A stretch of DNA of 64,000 nucleotides from Gloeophyllum trabeum ATCC 11539 (Eukaryota; Basidiomycota; Agaricomycetes; Gloeophyllales; Gloeophyllaceae), in the NCBI RefSeq assembly GCF_000344685.1, contig NW_006920419.1, positions 110,891 to 174,890 on the forward strand. The letters run 5' to 3'. Shown piece by piece: positions 47,775-59,771 of the stretch. The stretch's first letter is position 1; every line of letters starts with the position of its first letter. A model generated the notes under the pieces. The model saw only the letters and a program-made list of their open reading frames with translations, had not been told where the DNA came from and ran no database searches. The translations under genes were made by a program, and so were the position numbers.

Positions 47775-48684
47775 TCGATGGTCTGCTGTACCCCGTTCAG
47801 TCTCGCGATCCGCCTAGCGGGAGCCGGGCTGGACCCACACTATCGTGATCCCGAGGTAGAGGGTCCTTGCCCTGACGCGCGTGTGCAGTGGTTCTCGCAG
47901 TGGGTCATATCTTGTGGAGTCGATGGAGGACTCTTTGCTCCTGAGTGGCCGCTGTTATGACATCTTGAGCTGCAGTTTACATCTGCCGTGCGTCACATTG
48001 ATACCTGCCTTGTTGTCCAGTTATGACTGTATTCACGTCGACGTCCGGATATTTCGAGCAGGCTCTGTACAACAGGACATTATCAACAACATCTGGTATG
48101 CTATGGGTGCCACGCAATTCTCGGCGTTCTTGGGCGTCGGGCATCATCAGTACGATCAGGTATGTTACAGGGTGTCATCCCCGGCGTTCTTGAGAGCCCG
48201 ACAATAGTCACGTTGAAAAAGTCTGTTTCGAACGCGTAGTGCGTGCTACTGATTATCAAACCGTCTGATAACAGATACCATGCGCTCTATTGTCCACCTA
48301 ATGGGGACAAGGCGTACTTCTGCACATCGGCTCTTACCACGTGTAGGCACCATTGCGGAGAACGATTCACTCCCGCGAAACTAGATGCTCAGTTGTTGCT
48401 ATCAGTTGCAGGTCAGCCTTCTCACCTTCATGCTCCAGAACAATGGTTATTTCATCAAGACTGTCTAGACCGGGTCCGTGCCATACTCCCCGCACCGCAA
48501 GCTGATTTTTTGTCCTTCTACGGCATAGTGGTGACTTAAAGTCAGGATGTATCGCAGGGTCTCTTCGCAGTTCTCGGGTGAACGACGGCGTCCCTTTTTT
48601 GCGGTGACAAACCAGGGACCCACAGACAACCTTGTGCCTTTGGGCCGCCGTTATAGAGAACTTCTAGATTGGGTGCCATGGCCC
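47775..48684. other. Unassigned segment
   Basis: No named gene. A plus-strand piece near 48,080-48,160 (NNIWYAMGATQFSAFLGVGH) ends at a GTATGT and could be an exon, but I could not extend it. Confidence 0.35.
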
Positions 48685-48692
48685 TATATAAA
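48685..48692 (+). promoter_or_regulatory. TATA box of the FHA gene
   Basis: TATATAAA, 77 bp before the ATG at 48762. Confidence 0.6.
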
Positions 48693-48761
48693 GGCAGCAA
48701 GGCGCTCATTGCTCTGAGCTACTCCATCTGAAGGAACTGATAAACCCCACTTCATTCCGCC

Positions 48762-49355
48762 ATGAATTTCCTTCCTAAGAAGATGGGTACGATAGTCAAT
48801 CTCTCGGCATGTCCCGAGAGTCGACCGTTCACGCCCAAATATGTCGTTTTACCGGCTGGATGCAAGATTGTACTGGGTCGAGCTTCTGGCCAAGGAGAGC
48901 GAGTAGCCAGCCCATCGAACGGCTGGTTTCCACCCCTCGATGACAGCGGTCGCGAAACAGGCGGTGGTCTAGGAGACTCGGAGGACCTACCGCTCAGTCC
49001 TGCGCATGCGGAATTATGGGCTGAAAATGGACATGTGAGTCGCCCCTTCGTCTTAGCAGGCTGCGTCTGGGAGGCCTGATACTTGTTTATTTAGGTGTAC
49101 ATACGGGATCTGGGATCCAAACATGGGACATATGTTAACGACGTCAGAATAACCGGACCTAGCCCACTGAAGACGGACGATATTCTGGTATGTGCGGGTG
49201 TACGTGTCGCGTCGTCAGGATACGCCCGCTGAGACTGCTTGTAGATCCTTGGGTTTGAGTTACCCCGCTCTGCCAGTACTCCGAGACATCTCACGAGCCA
49301 TGACCTAAAACCGATTGTGGCAAAAGTACACGTCGTGGGCGATACGTCAAAGTAG
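48762..49355 (+). CDS. FHA-domain protein
   Basis: Forkhead-associated domains bind phosphothreonine peptides. Three exons, 48762-49034, 49095-49187 and 49245-49355, join in phase to give 158 aa. The domain covers most of the protein: VVLPAGCKIVLGRASG, LPLSPAHAELWAENGHVYIR, DLGSKHGTYVNDVRI, LKTDDILILGFEL. The GR, SxxHA, SKHGTYVN and LxxGD-like blocks are the classic FHA set. A 20-residue acidic Gly-rich loop (SGRETGGGLGDSEDLPLSP) precedes the SxxH motif. The predicted protein stops soon after the domain (VHVVGDTSK); in many fungi such FHA domains head longer proteins, so this may be a short paralogue, or further exons may exist downstream. Confidence 0.8.
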
Positions 49356-49902
49356 GGAACTACTTCTATTGCAGCTATTCTCCCGTCGGAGGAGCAGCTC
49401 CATAAAAAGCGGACCATCTGCTCCTGCCTTCCAAACACGGTGTGAATGGGGTTGTGCGCCACACGCTCCATTTTCGAGTGCCAGTTGGATGCAGCCGCAG
49501 AAAGGCGGTGCGGGGCTATAACGGTGTTTGTGAAGAGTGCTAGGTGTGCTATGAACATCACAATGTCATACGAGCGGTACTATGATTGTGGGACTGGTTC
49601 AAGTTGAATCGAGGCTTAAGCTTGCGCAACATGATCGGGTGATCATGACCTGCTCGGCTGTCGAGGGTCTACTAACGACTGCACTTTGCCGGCGGTGACC
49701 TGGGCTGTCGGCTTGTACCCATCTGAATGGTGCATTAGGGCGAGCTTAATGCTGACGGGAATGAAGTCTCGATGCGCAGCTTCAAGACAACTATGTCCGA
49801 GTTCTGTCAAGAAACGTCCGTTCAAATCTACTAGTAAACATATATGTTCAGCATAGGCAAGCGTCACCGCACCCTCCCACAATTCATCACGTATCTTACA
49901 GC
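49356..49902. other. Convergent 3' region
   Basis: Between the FHA gene and the GMC gene. It has a coding-like hint at 49,380-49,430 but no complete gene. Confidence 0.4.
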
Positions 49903-52900
49903 TTACAGAACACCTTTGATAATGTCGGCAGCTAGGGGTGTAATGTAAGTAGAGGCAATTATTTACAGATATTATGCACGTACCCTGCTCGCCGATAGCG
50001 TAAGCGGTAGCTTCGAAGTTTGCCATCAATATCCAATCGCAGAGAACGTCTGTATTTACTCACCCTGTGGATGCGCGGCAAAATGGAGCGGGATGACAGA
50101 CAAGTCGGCCACCCGGACATTGGTCGTGCCATACACCTATAGAGAGAACGTTCGGTGTCAGGTCGAGTTGGCGGATTGGGAATGTCCCACCTTCAGCTTG
50201 GAATCGACCACACCTCCTTTGTCCTTCGGAAGCATTGAGCAAGATCCAATAGTGTCTGTCATAAACGTTATTCCGGGCATACCACGTACTCCTACTACAT
50301 TCACTCACGGTATGTCGTCGTCATGTAAGACTTGAGCCAGTCTGAATAGAGGCTCAGCTGCAGCAGTTCAGAGTTGAACACAGAGCTGCTTACCTGCGAT
50401 CTGCTCATCCGTTGTGACCTCTGGCCCGGGATTCACTTCCTGCGCTGCATAAGAGCGTGAATGAAACTTCATAGATACAGCCATCAGGGGCATGACCGAC
50501 TTACCAACCAGATCCTTAAATGGTGCGGTCTGAGCCAGCCCCTTGGCGAACTTGACTATCTCGACGAACGTATCGCGATCTGCGTACAAATGAATGTAAT
50601 GCTACCAGATGAATATTTGCCTTGGCATACCTATCTCCTCTTCGAAATAGTGAGGATCGAACTCTGGATCATCCTCCGGATTCTTTGATTTGACGTGCTA
50701 AAGCAGTTGAGTAATAAGCAATGCGCCTTGGGACGATGACATCGTGAATTACTATAGTGCCCCGAGAGAATAAGTGGTTCGTCAAGACAAGCATAGTCAG
50801 GTACTTCTTTCCCGGCTTGGGCGGGTCTGAAGCGAATCTGCTTAGAATAACAGCTCCGGGTACCACGGGAAGAGCAACGTACTCGGCTGAGACAAGAAAC
50901 CAGGGAACGTGATGTACTCGCACCCCGGAGCGCCCCTCTCTAGTCGCTCCAACTGGATACGGTACTGCTCGAGCAAGCCAGAAGGATACTTCGCGGCATT
51001 CTTCTCAATTTTGTCTCGGGCAGCTTTGTGTATATCGTCGGCGCGCTTCGAGAGCATTTGCAAGGGAACAAACGCGAAGCCGCACAATCCCATGGTGAAA
51101 AGGCCCTCGCCCTTAGCGCTGCGCGTCATTAGACAAGACCAAGGACACACAATGGCGGATACTTACTGGAGCTCTACGTGCTCAGCAGCTATCTTCGGAT
51201 CCCTCAACACATCGAGCGTATCAAAGGAGGCATCCTCACGGAGCTCTGCAAAGCATGTCAACGGAGCGAGCAAGCGAGCACAAAGTGACACTCACCCCAG
51301 GTCACTCCGGTGAAAATATGCTCTTGTACGTTCTCGCCAATGGTTGACAAAGGTAAGACGACTGGTATGTCAAGGCTCTTGAGGAGCTGTGGGTTGCCGA
51401 ACCCCGAAAGCTCCAGTATTTGAGACGACTTAAGGCCCCTAGCGATGGAAGGAAGAAGCTGTTTATCATAGCATTCCGCATCCCGCACAGCTTAAATCTT
51501 ACCCTGCGCACAACACCACCTCTTTGTTCGGCCTTACACTATAGTCGCGGCCATTGTGACGGAACTCAACGCCAACAGCGATCACTAGCCCATTGCTATC
51601 TTTGGTCGTCAATAGCCTGTTTACCGGAGCTTGGACGAGAACAGTGAAGTTGGGCCTGTTAACGTTAGGCAGATAGAAGGCCTAGCCAGTAGGTATCCGT
51701 GAGCGCGATATCAACCGAAGTGCTTACGTACCCACTCACCGTCGTGGCATATGTACGAGTCGAGGTCTTTGGGTCGACTGTATTCGTACCGAAGAAAACG
51801 CCGAGTGGCTGCTAGATAGTCAGACAAGCTCCTCATCAAGAGAGTATCGAGTAGTTGAACTTACATCACCTCCGAGCTAAATTTTTCGGAGTCGGCAGTT
51901 GGTCTGTGGTTAGTTGAGTGACCAATTCCGAAGTAACGGTGGTCTTACAGGCTTCTTAGCCAGAGGGAGGCCACGGTTGATCAAAGTCTGCAGATATGAA
52001 TTGAGCACTGGGAAGCTGTCGATACGCAGGGACGGAAGGCTACCTGCTGTATATCGAGCTCTGCAGCGTTAATTTTGGCAGGGAAAGAAGTCAATAGGGG
52101 TCCTAGGGTTCTCCCTATCAGTGTGTTCTTCCGCAAACCCGGTGGTGATGACTGACCTTCGGTGCCGTTCTTCCAGTCCTCTATGCGTAGACCGTGCTTC
52201 TTGATAACTTCCTCTGAAGGGTAGATGCAGCTTGGGTATCATGAGTACGCAAAGCTTATTGCTTAGGTGCAGTTACCCACGTCTCTGTTCTGTGGGAGAA
52301 TGTTTCATAGTTCTTCCAATTCCAGCCCGGATTACCGAGCCGCTCGATATCTTGAACAGAACGTGGAGCCAATTATTAATCGGCAGCCCAACGCCGACTT
52401 ACCATCAATCTCTGCTGCGGGAGGCTTCGTCCAGCACAGGAAGTTGATAGCAGAACTCCCGCCGAGACCCTTCCCTCTGTGCACAGCTCAGGTGGGCAAC
52501 ATAAAACCTCGGGGAGAGGGTGTCCTCACCGATTCCAAGTGAACTGGGTCCCATTGCAATACTTCTGCGGCGTCTTGATAGATGGTCTCGAGAGTCAGAT
52601 TCCCGTATAGACGGAGATGTCATGCATACCGTTTTGAAAGCCCAGTCATATGCTGGATTCTCGAAATGACTTCCGTACGAAGCGGGGCGCACTGTTCCCG
52701 CCCGTCAAAGCTGTACCTGCGCAGGTAAAAGTGAAGCACATACGCAGGAGAGGGTCGTCCAAGTTGGCGTTACCGGCTTCCAGGACGAGCACCGAGACGG
52801 TGGGGTCCTCGGAAAGGCGAGCAGCGACACAGAGGCCAGATGTCTAAAGAACAGTGAACACTCCGGAGTGCCATATAGAGGCTGCCCTACCCCTCCACCT

Positions 52901-53003
52901 GCGGGGGCTCAACGAATAAGTCATAAAGAGATGTTCAAGTATACTCACCTATCACGATGTAATCAAAGCTCTTGTCAGCGACGTCTTCGATATTCGCTAC
53001 CAT
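49903..53003 (-). CDS. GMC-family FAD oxidoreductase, cytosolic type
   Basis: Glucose-methanol-choline flavoenzyme oxidising an alcohol or sugar; the exact substrate cannot be read. About 20 exons join in phase. The start is MVANIEDVADKSFDYIVIG, completed by an 8-nt exon (52898-52891) to GGGTSGLCVAARL, the FAD-binding motif. Then come VLVLEAGNANLDDPLL, the signature RGKGLGGSSAINF, GNPGWNWKNYETFSHRTE, PLGVFFGTNTVDPKTSTRTY, KSSQILELSGFGNPQLLKSL with GENVQEH, NPPKPGKKYLTM, SRGTIVI, and EWLKS-type DWLKSYMTTTY. The C-terminal catalytic pair is HTIGSCSMLP and AAHPQATAYAIGEQAADIIK, ending GVL. There is no signal peptide, so it is intracellular, unlike secreted aryl-alcohol oxidases. It could supply peroxide or process methanol or aryl alcohols. 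Confidence 0.93.
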
Positions 53004-53095
53004 CTTCAAGTGCTAATGCTCTGTGAAGCTTTGTGCTGCAGGCTTATCTGCTAAGCACGTAGAGGTTTGACGGCGCCTGTCAGGTGCACCATCCC

Positions 53096-53101
53096 TTTAT
53101 A
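53096..53101 (-). promoter_or_regulatory. TATA box of the GMC gene
   Basis: TATAAA on the minus strand, about 93 bp before the ATG at 53003. Confidence 0.5.
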
Positions 53102-53674
53102 TGATTTCCCTTGTAATATCTAAGAACCGTATCGACGGACCGCTTGGGACCCCATTCGGTAGAGACTTCTGTTCGGAGTATGCGACGGGTGAAATCATCG
53201 TTATTTACGTGAAAGAGGACCTACATAACTATCAGACTTTTACGGAAGATCCTGGGTAGCCCGTCCCGTAGAACGGTCATGAGCTTCTAGTCCGCATGAG
53301 GCTGATTGCGCATCACGAGACCGCTGGTCGAAACTGTCGTAAAGCCGAGTTAGGTTAAGTTCATGAAATAGGTACCCATGTCTAGATCTAGCACCTGAAC
53401 ACATAGTCAGGCCAAGTCTCCTGCCTAATGGTAGACCAACTGCCCGATACAGAGCTCTCGCAGTTCTACAGGTGTCAAATTGATGCTAACGGCGTCACCA
53501 ACACGTTGCCCTGCAGCGCGCAGCTTCAGAGATTCATCCACTCTTCCTTACCCATATAGCCGAGCCTGAGGGTTGCCGGAGGACCCCTCCTTCCCAGGAA
53601 AATGAGTACGAAAGTGACTTACATCAGGAAGAAGAGCCATCGTAGCATACTAATATCATGCTGCTGTATCGTCC

Positions 53675-54266
53675 TTACTGTACATGTGCGCTATTGCACT
53701 TTGGACTTGCAAAAACAGCGTTGGACAATGGAGACTTGTTATGCGGGCCTTCAGCGCTGTTCGCGCTTGAACCTGAACTTACCGGCATCTTCCGAGCATC
53801 CAAGATCCCCGCCGGAACTGACAGCTGTCCAATCATCGTACAAGTCCTGGCGTCGTAGCCTCGTAGGCCGCCGACCCACTCAGGCGTCAACGTTCCCGTT
53901 CCGTTGATTCCTGGTGCCCACAATATCATGTAGGAGGCGATGTACGCTCGACTCTTTCGGGGCGTCAACTTATTGACAGTCCGGGGCTGGTAGTCTCCCG
54001 ACTGTTTCATGTCGGTCCAATGCTGAAAGGGTTTGCCCCTCAGGCCCCATACAGCCCTCGAAGAGATTGATGGTGCAACGTTTAATGAGCTTGGTATGTA
54101 GGTGGATAAATAATGTTTGAGAGCCGGCTGAGGCTCCTTGGTAATTGATGGAGACCAATAAACTCACCGATTGGATCGCTTCGAAGCTTTTGGACTCAAT
54201 ACAGATCGGATATCCGCAAAATGCGGGGTACTCAGATATTTCAGGGGTCATAATACGTGAGAACAT
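53675..54266 (-). CDS. Unrecognised gene, partial, minus strand
   Basis: Two pieces join in phase through an intron GTGAGT..CCTCAG (about 54167-54128). The first contains EYPAFCGYPICIESKSFEAI; the second runs PALKHYLSTYIPSSLNVAPS, then AVWGLRGKPFQHWTDMKQSG, LTPRKSRAYIASYMILWAPG, INGTGTLTPEWVGGLRGYDA and IGQLSVPAGILDARKM, then a possible donor. The amino-acid pattern looks like a real enzyme-type protein, but I do not recognise the family. The 5' and 3' ends are not established. Downstream sequence to 53,100 shows no continuation I can follow, so this may be a truncated gene. Confidence 0.4.
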
Positions 54267-54690
54267 CTGGTTTGACCTGAGATTGATCGAGATTCAGATA
54301 TTCCACCGACTCGTCGTGCAGATTGGGCGGCTTCAGATTGTCGTGAGTGCCTAGTCTTGGTCCAACTGGTGCGGTTAGCAGCTGTCATTCCAATATTCAG
54401 AGGTCCATCCGGTACAGCTACTCACACAATCTTGTAGCAGCTCGACATTCAGGATCATCAGCAGATCCTCTCCAAATTATGGTAAGTGACGTACGGCATC
54501 GCAAACCTCGTATCCATGCATCCCTCCCGGATGCCTTCTTCTCTACCGCGCATCTCACTCCGTTCCCAGGCTATCTCGATATCCACTGCGCCCACTCAGG
54601 CCGTATATATGAGGCCCACGACGTGTTTCGTAGAAAGAATTGTACGCTCCCCTACCCTCTTACCTTCGCCCTGTCTACTGCTGAGTCAAG
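54267..54690. other. Intergenic segment
   Basis: Upstream region of the DUF6534 gene. No gene seen. Confidence 0.4.
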
Positions 54691-56468
54691 ATGGGTAGTG
54701 CAGCAGCAGTAGCGTGAGCCTGTCCCTTGGCCCTGCTCATGGCGGTTTTACAACGTTTTCCGTTCCACCACAGGCATGGGCCTTCGCTCATAGGCTTATT
54801 CTTCAACATCCTACTCTATGGTATCATGATCACGCAGACGTTCCTGTACTTCCATGCCTTCCCGAAGTAAGCTTCCTCACCACTAACAAGGAGTTGCACA
54901 ATGGCTAACCTCTTGATTCATAGTGACCGCCGATGGATCAAGCTCTTCGTACGAGGCACTGTTTCCCCCGCAGAGACCTATCGACTGAATGGCTTGTATT
55001 TCTCCCCGACAGGTCTCAGTCCTGTTCCTGGCCGACACCGTCAATTCAATCTTTGACTGCGTCTTCATCTACCAAGCTGTCATCATTCACTTTGGTGCGA
55101 TTGATTTTGATATGACAATGCTAAGCCGTGTTGAGTATTTGGAGTAAAGGGGATGATGACTTCGTCGCTAACGCGAACTGGGGTGAGTTCTATGGCTAGT
55201 TCACAGCACTTCAACTGACTATCATGGCATTGTTCCCAGTCTTTGCGACAGGTATGATCTGCGTCCATGTCGCTCTTGCACGGACTGAATATTTGCCTTG
55301 CAAGATCCTGCTATGACGGTAAAGCCTAGACCCGCTTGAGCGAGGCGAAGACTGACTTCCTTTACAGGGTATCATCGCAGCCATGGTGCAACTATTCTTT
55401 GCGTGGAGAATAAAGATATTGACGGGAAACAACTACCTCGTCGGGATCGTTATCGTAGCTGCCATCACGGGAATGTGTAAGCCTCCCAAGAGGACAGATA
55501 TATCGCCTTCACGTGCATTGCTGATTCCATACCTCTTCGGATCCAGTCGGCGGGCTTGGGACTGCAGTAGCCATCAAGTTCGTACCGAAGTTTATCGAGT
55601 TCCAGCGGTTCGAGCCAGTTGTCATCGTCTGGCTTATCGGCAACGCCATCTGCGACATCATCATCACGAGTGTGCTTACCTGGCACTTGGTATGATGTTC
55701 GTTCTCCTTCCTCTCTCTGCTTTGGGCTGAGCGGCTGGCTTCAAGCGAAGGCACCGGACAGGCTTCCCTGCGACAGATGACATTGTCAACAAGATTATTA
55801 GATGTGCGTGGCTTGCTCTTTCTGGAGACGGTTCCTTATTGTTGGACAGTGACCGTCCAGACGGGGATGCTCACCTGCATCGTGGCACTGTTTGACACCG
55901 TCTTCTTCGTCGCCAGTGTAAGTGCCCAGATGCACACTTAATCACCGCTCACTAACGTGCCGGTTCTAGTCCTCTGGAATGTCAGTGCATGCTTCTGTGA
56001 ATTGTCTGCCTGCTGACCGCCGGTGCGCTTGACAGACATATTGGCTTCAACTTCCCGTTATCGAAGCTGTATACGAATTCCTTGATGTCTACTTTGAATT
56101 CTCGGACGGGCTGGAAGTATAACCGGACCACTGAGCCCAGCGGGGAGGAATCGGGAGCTGTCAGTGGCAATCGGGGTGGTCGGAATCGGAAGGTATGACA
56201 GTTCAAAATAAGTCATGCCTGTCGCTAAATCAGTATTGCTTACAAGCAGCCCGACGTGCTCAACCTCTCTCAGGGCCGGACACCAGAGGCACGCGTCAAA
56301 AGCTGATCATAAGTTGACAGTACTGATGATTGCCGGCCGTGGTTCTAGGTTTTTGTCACGGTCGAGTCCCATCAAATGGTGGACATGGACAACAAGACGG
56401 GCGCCATCACCGAGGCCGAAGACGATGTCGACCATTCGACGTATCACCAGGAAAGACAGAAAGAGTGA
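54691..56468 (+). CDS. DUF6534 multi-span membrane protein
   Basis: A family expanded in Agaricomycetes, of unknown role. Exons start 54691-54713, 54774-54866, 54924-54948, 55013-55094 and continue with two tiny exons of 12 nt (55240-55251) and 14 nt (55305-55318) before the next large exon. Segments: GPSLIGLFFNILLYGIMITQ, VSVLFLADTVNSIFDCVFIY, then FVANANW + VFAT + DPAMT, GIIAAMVQLFFAWRIKILTG, VGIVIVAAITGM + FGGLGTAVAIKFVPK, VVIVWLIGNAICDIIITSVL, TWHLRRHRTGFPATDDIVNK, TVQTGMLTCIVALFDTVFFV, FPLSKLYTNSLMSTLNSR. About seven membrane helices and a hydrophilic tail ending YHQERQKE at 56468. The pattern matches the family throughout. Confidence 0.87.
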
Positions 56469-57612
56469 GTTCTTCTATACTTGGAGGGATCGTCAGTTTG
56501 TAGACTGACTTGAAGTAGCGTGTCATCGTTCGCGGTATAGTGCATGATGTGTCAAGACTGTCACGAGCGTTTTAGGAATATGTCCTATTTATCTGCATAC
56601 AGAGGAGGCTGGGTAGCGCGCTGAGAGTGCACTGTCAATGTGTATTGTTACCTTCCCGTAGAACCTTGGATTATGCACCGTTGACCCTGGTACAGGTGTA
56701 CCAGTACTTCCTGTAATACCGGACTGTCAGCTGTAGGGGATGTGCACATGCATATATATATATATATACGGATATTGACCGTCACCATGATTGTGGCGGA
56801 GAAGCGGTTCTGTCTAACTTGATAAGCTGGGTACAGTGATTGCCGCACAGCTGCAGGAATCCGAGTCTTGCCATTATAGGGTCAAGTTCGACGCACATTC
56901 AACGACGTTCAGGCTAAAGACTCCGGGATGTCGTCCCAATGAAAGGATCTTCGGCCGCGAAGTAGGTAATACGCGTATCCCCAGGTTGCAAAGGGAAGTC
57001 CAAATATTACAGCGGTGGATCCGGACGATCCATGATTGACACTGAACCTACTCATGGAGAATCATACCTTCGCGAGGCGTCTTGCTTATCTGGCGAATAA
57101 ATGGCTTCCTCGATATTCATGACAAGGCCGCGGAAGGTACAGACTTGTGGGCGGGTGGAGGTCCGAGTGCGGTGGGTGTGGCTTATGAGTACCACAGCTA
57201 CATTGCCACATCCAGTAAAGGCGACTTGGGGTCGGGCATATCTTCCTTCGTCCGATTTTTCATTTCCGTTAGTTAATGACTTCTGGACGGACCTTGAGCT
57301 TGTACGACATCGGAAGGATGTAGCAGTCTTTGATGCGAATAAACGGATCGGCTTGAGCTGTATACAGCTTTTGAATACACCCATATTCACGAAGATACAC
57401 GGTGCTGGACCGATAACAACATACTTCGCCTACGTCGGCGTCCCCGTTCCCAATACAACATCCTCCCTTACATCCTGCTGACTATCCATAGAATGCCATA
57501 TAGACGGCGTTGGCGTCTTTCGCCCGTCAATCGGTAATTACTCTATTGACTTGACGCGACGTCATACCTCCGACAACACTGCTTCATTTTGAGGACGTTT
57601 GCAAACGCGGTG
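56469..57612. other. Intergenic region between DUF6534 and G-alpha genes
   Basis: Open frames on both strands near 57,050-57,480 have no recognisable motif. A decayed gene is possible, but I cannot support it. Confidence 0.4.
56753..56768. repeat. TA dinucleotide microsatellite
   Basis: Eight TA units in a row. Confidence 0.9.
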
Positions 57613-59771
57613 TCACAGTATGAGGCCTGTACCTCTCAAATTCGCACGGAGTATTGAGTCTTGTACTGTGCGAAAAAGTGTTACGCAATGGACAGACCCG
57701 TACAGACGAGAGGTGCTTACCATCGGCGAGGATCTTCGTCGTCGCCTCGATGTCCTGTAATGCAAGGAATTCATGATTACAAGGTAACTCGAACCTGCGA
57801 CAGCAGTCGGCACGTACAACTACCGAGGTGAAGTGCGCGTAAAACTCTCGTTTCTGCACAGAGTGATCCTTATGTATCTGTGCGAACTTTCTCCGCAGAT
57901 CTACAAACAAATCAAGAACCGGAATCATTAAAAGGACAGCTATCTGTGGTTATGGTTGCCACAGAGATGGCACGGCACTCACACGTCGATGTGCTCTCAA
58001 AGTCGTTCGGGCGATCGCCGTACGAGACGATGTACTTCGACAGCTTGATCCCGGCCGCCAATTTGCGCCGCATGATGTCGCACTTGTTCAGGAAGAGGAT
58101 GATGTTCGTTCTGGCGAGGACCGGGTTGGAGACGATCGATTTCCACAATAAAACCGAGTCTTCCTAATACAATGTAAGGAGTTGTTTCAGGTGGGTGAGT
58201 TCGAGGGAGGAATGGGGGGTGCCTCACTAGTCGGTTCACGGACGGGTCTTCCTCGAGCACCTGGTCAAAACAGCTAATGGGCGCCAGGAAGATGATGGCA
58301 TCCATGTCGTCGAAGAACGGTACCCAGGCAGCTGTACCAGGGCATGAACACCTCCAATTCATTCCATGCGACTATCAACATACCTCTCTACCATCGGTTG
58401 TATCAGTAAGCTCCTCGCCGTGAAAGGAAGTTGCGAAGACTCACGCAAGATCGTTGACCGCCAACATCATACAAGCGCCAGTCGCGACTGATTGAGTTCC
58501 CGACTGCATTGCTCGTGAGACTGCGTGGGACGAAAGGAGAAATACAGTACAAACCGCCTTTGACCGTAAAGCGATACTCTGTAACGCCGAGAGTCTTGAT
58601 CCTTGCTCGGACGATGTCCGCTATATTACGAGGTCTAGTCACAATCGCGGCTCCACGCACAGAAATAAGACTACTTACCGTCCGACGGCATGTAGTTGAG
58701 GTCAGTCACTCTCTCTAGGTCATCTAAGAAACTACCGCACGTTCAACCGCTGGGAACTCAGATAAACGCGCGGCGACTCACAAGCCAGGCATCTCCTCCA
58801 GCCTCAGCTTCAGCCGATCCAACACCTCCCTTACTATTGGGTCCTTCCACAAGCGAATCATATCATCGCTGCACGCATGCAGCACATGGCTGGGTTCGTC
58901 GGGCTCGAGGCCCTCATCCCTCACATCTGTGCTATTCCTCGCTTCGCCACTCAGCAGGCGGCTGAACTTGGTCCCCCATGCGCACGAGTTCACTGCAATT
59001 TCCTTCACGCCCTTGCCGCGGGGGCGCTCGGGATTGGGCAGGTTCGTCAGCGCGGTGAGATACGGCGCGCCGAACACGGACGACCCCTCCGGGTCGAGGG
59101 CGCGCAGGAGCGTTTCCTCGATCTGTATGAGCGGCGACAGCTTCATCTTGAGGAGGAGCAGCTCGGACGTGAGGTGCGGCATGTTGGGGTCGGGGTCGGG
59201 GTCGTCGGCGGGGCGCAGGCGCGGGGAGACGGAGGGGGAGGAGGTCGCGGGCGATGTCGTGGCGGCTTGGGCTTCAGCCATGGCCTCGAGGATGAGGCGG
59301 AAGGAGCGGACGATGTTCAGCTGGATCACGGTTCGCCATTGAGCTCTCTCGGCACGGAACGCCTAGTGGTCGCGAGCGGCGGTTTAGCGCGCTGGGCTTG
59401 GTTCAGTCGCATGTATGCTCACCTTCCTGGAGTTCATGAGCTGGAAGTCTGGCAGTGTATTAGCGAGAGTATCATTTCCAGACGTAGTTACTCACTCTTC
59501 AGAGTAGTGGATTTCCCTGTGCACCCGGACATTGTCAGGCGCTACAACATGTCATCACGAGATGGGCTGATCTACCTGATTCACTTTGGCCTAACAAGAG
59601 TACCTTGACACATCTCTCTCGTCTCTGCTCTGCTCTCTGGCGGCTAATCTCCTCGTCGATTGCATCTGAGATGCGCTTTGCGTTTTCCTCCTCGCGCAAC
59701 CTTGCCGCCCGCTCAGCGGGCATTTCATCCGGGGGCGGGGCCAGCAAAGCTGAGAACGGGTCGTCCGACAT
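57613..59771 (-). CDS. Heterotrimeric G-protein alpha subunit, divergent type
   Basis: GTPase that couples receptors to signalling. Many exons. Start MSDDPFSALLAPPPDEMPAE (59771; an in-frame ATG at 59789 adds six residues). G1 is KVLLLGQSESG + KSTTLKNFQL. Switch I is RARIKTLGVTEYRF with the catalytic Arg. G3 is LYDVGGQRS with the catalytic Gln. AWVPFFDDMDAIIFLAPISC follows, then G4 NIILFLNKCDI, SKYIVSYGDRPNDFE, and the G5 area REFYAHFTSVV. The end is DSILRANLRGTGLIL. The helical domain has an acidic Pro/Ser-rich insert (SPRLRPADDPDPDPN). There is no Gly2 or nearby Cys for myristoyl or palmitoyl anchoring, and no Cys four from the end. This is the basidiomycete-type divergent G-alpha group, not the classic GPA1-4 type. 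Confidence 0.92.

Noticed and set aside
47881..48207. 108-codon plus-strand frame
   Set aside because: Only its last part looks coding, and it could not be joined to other exons.
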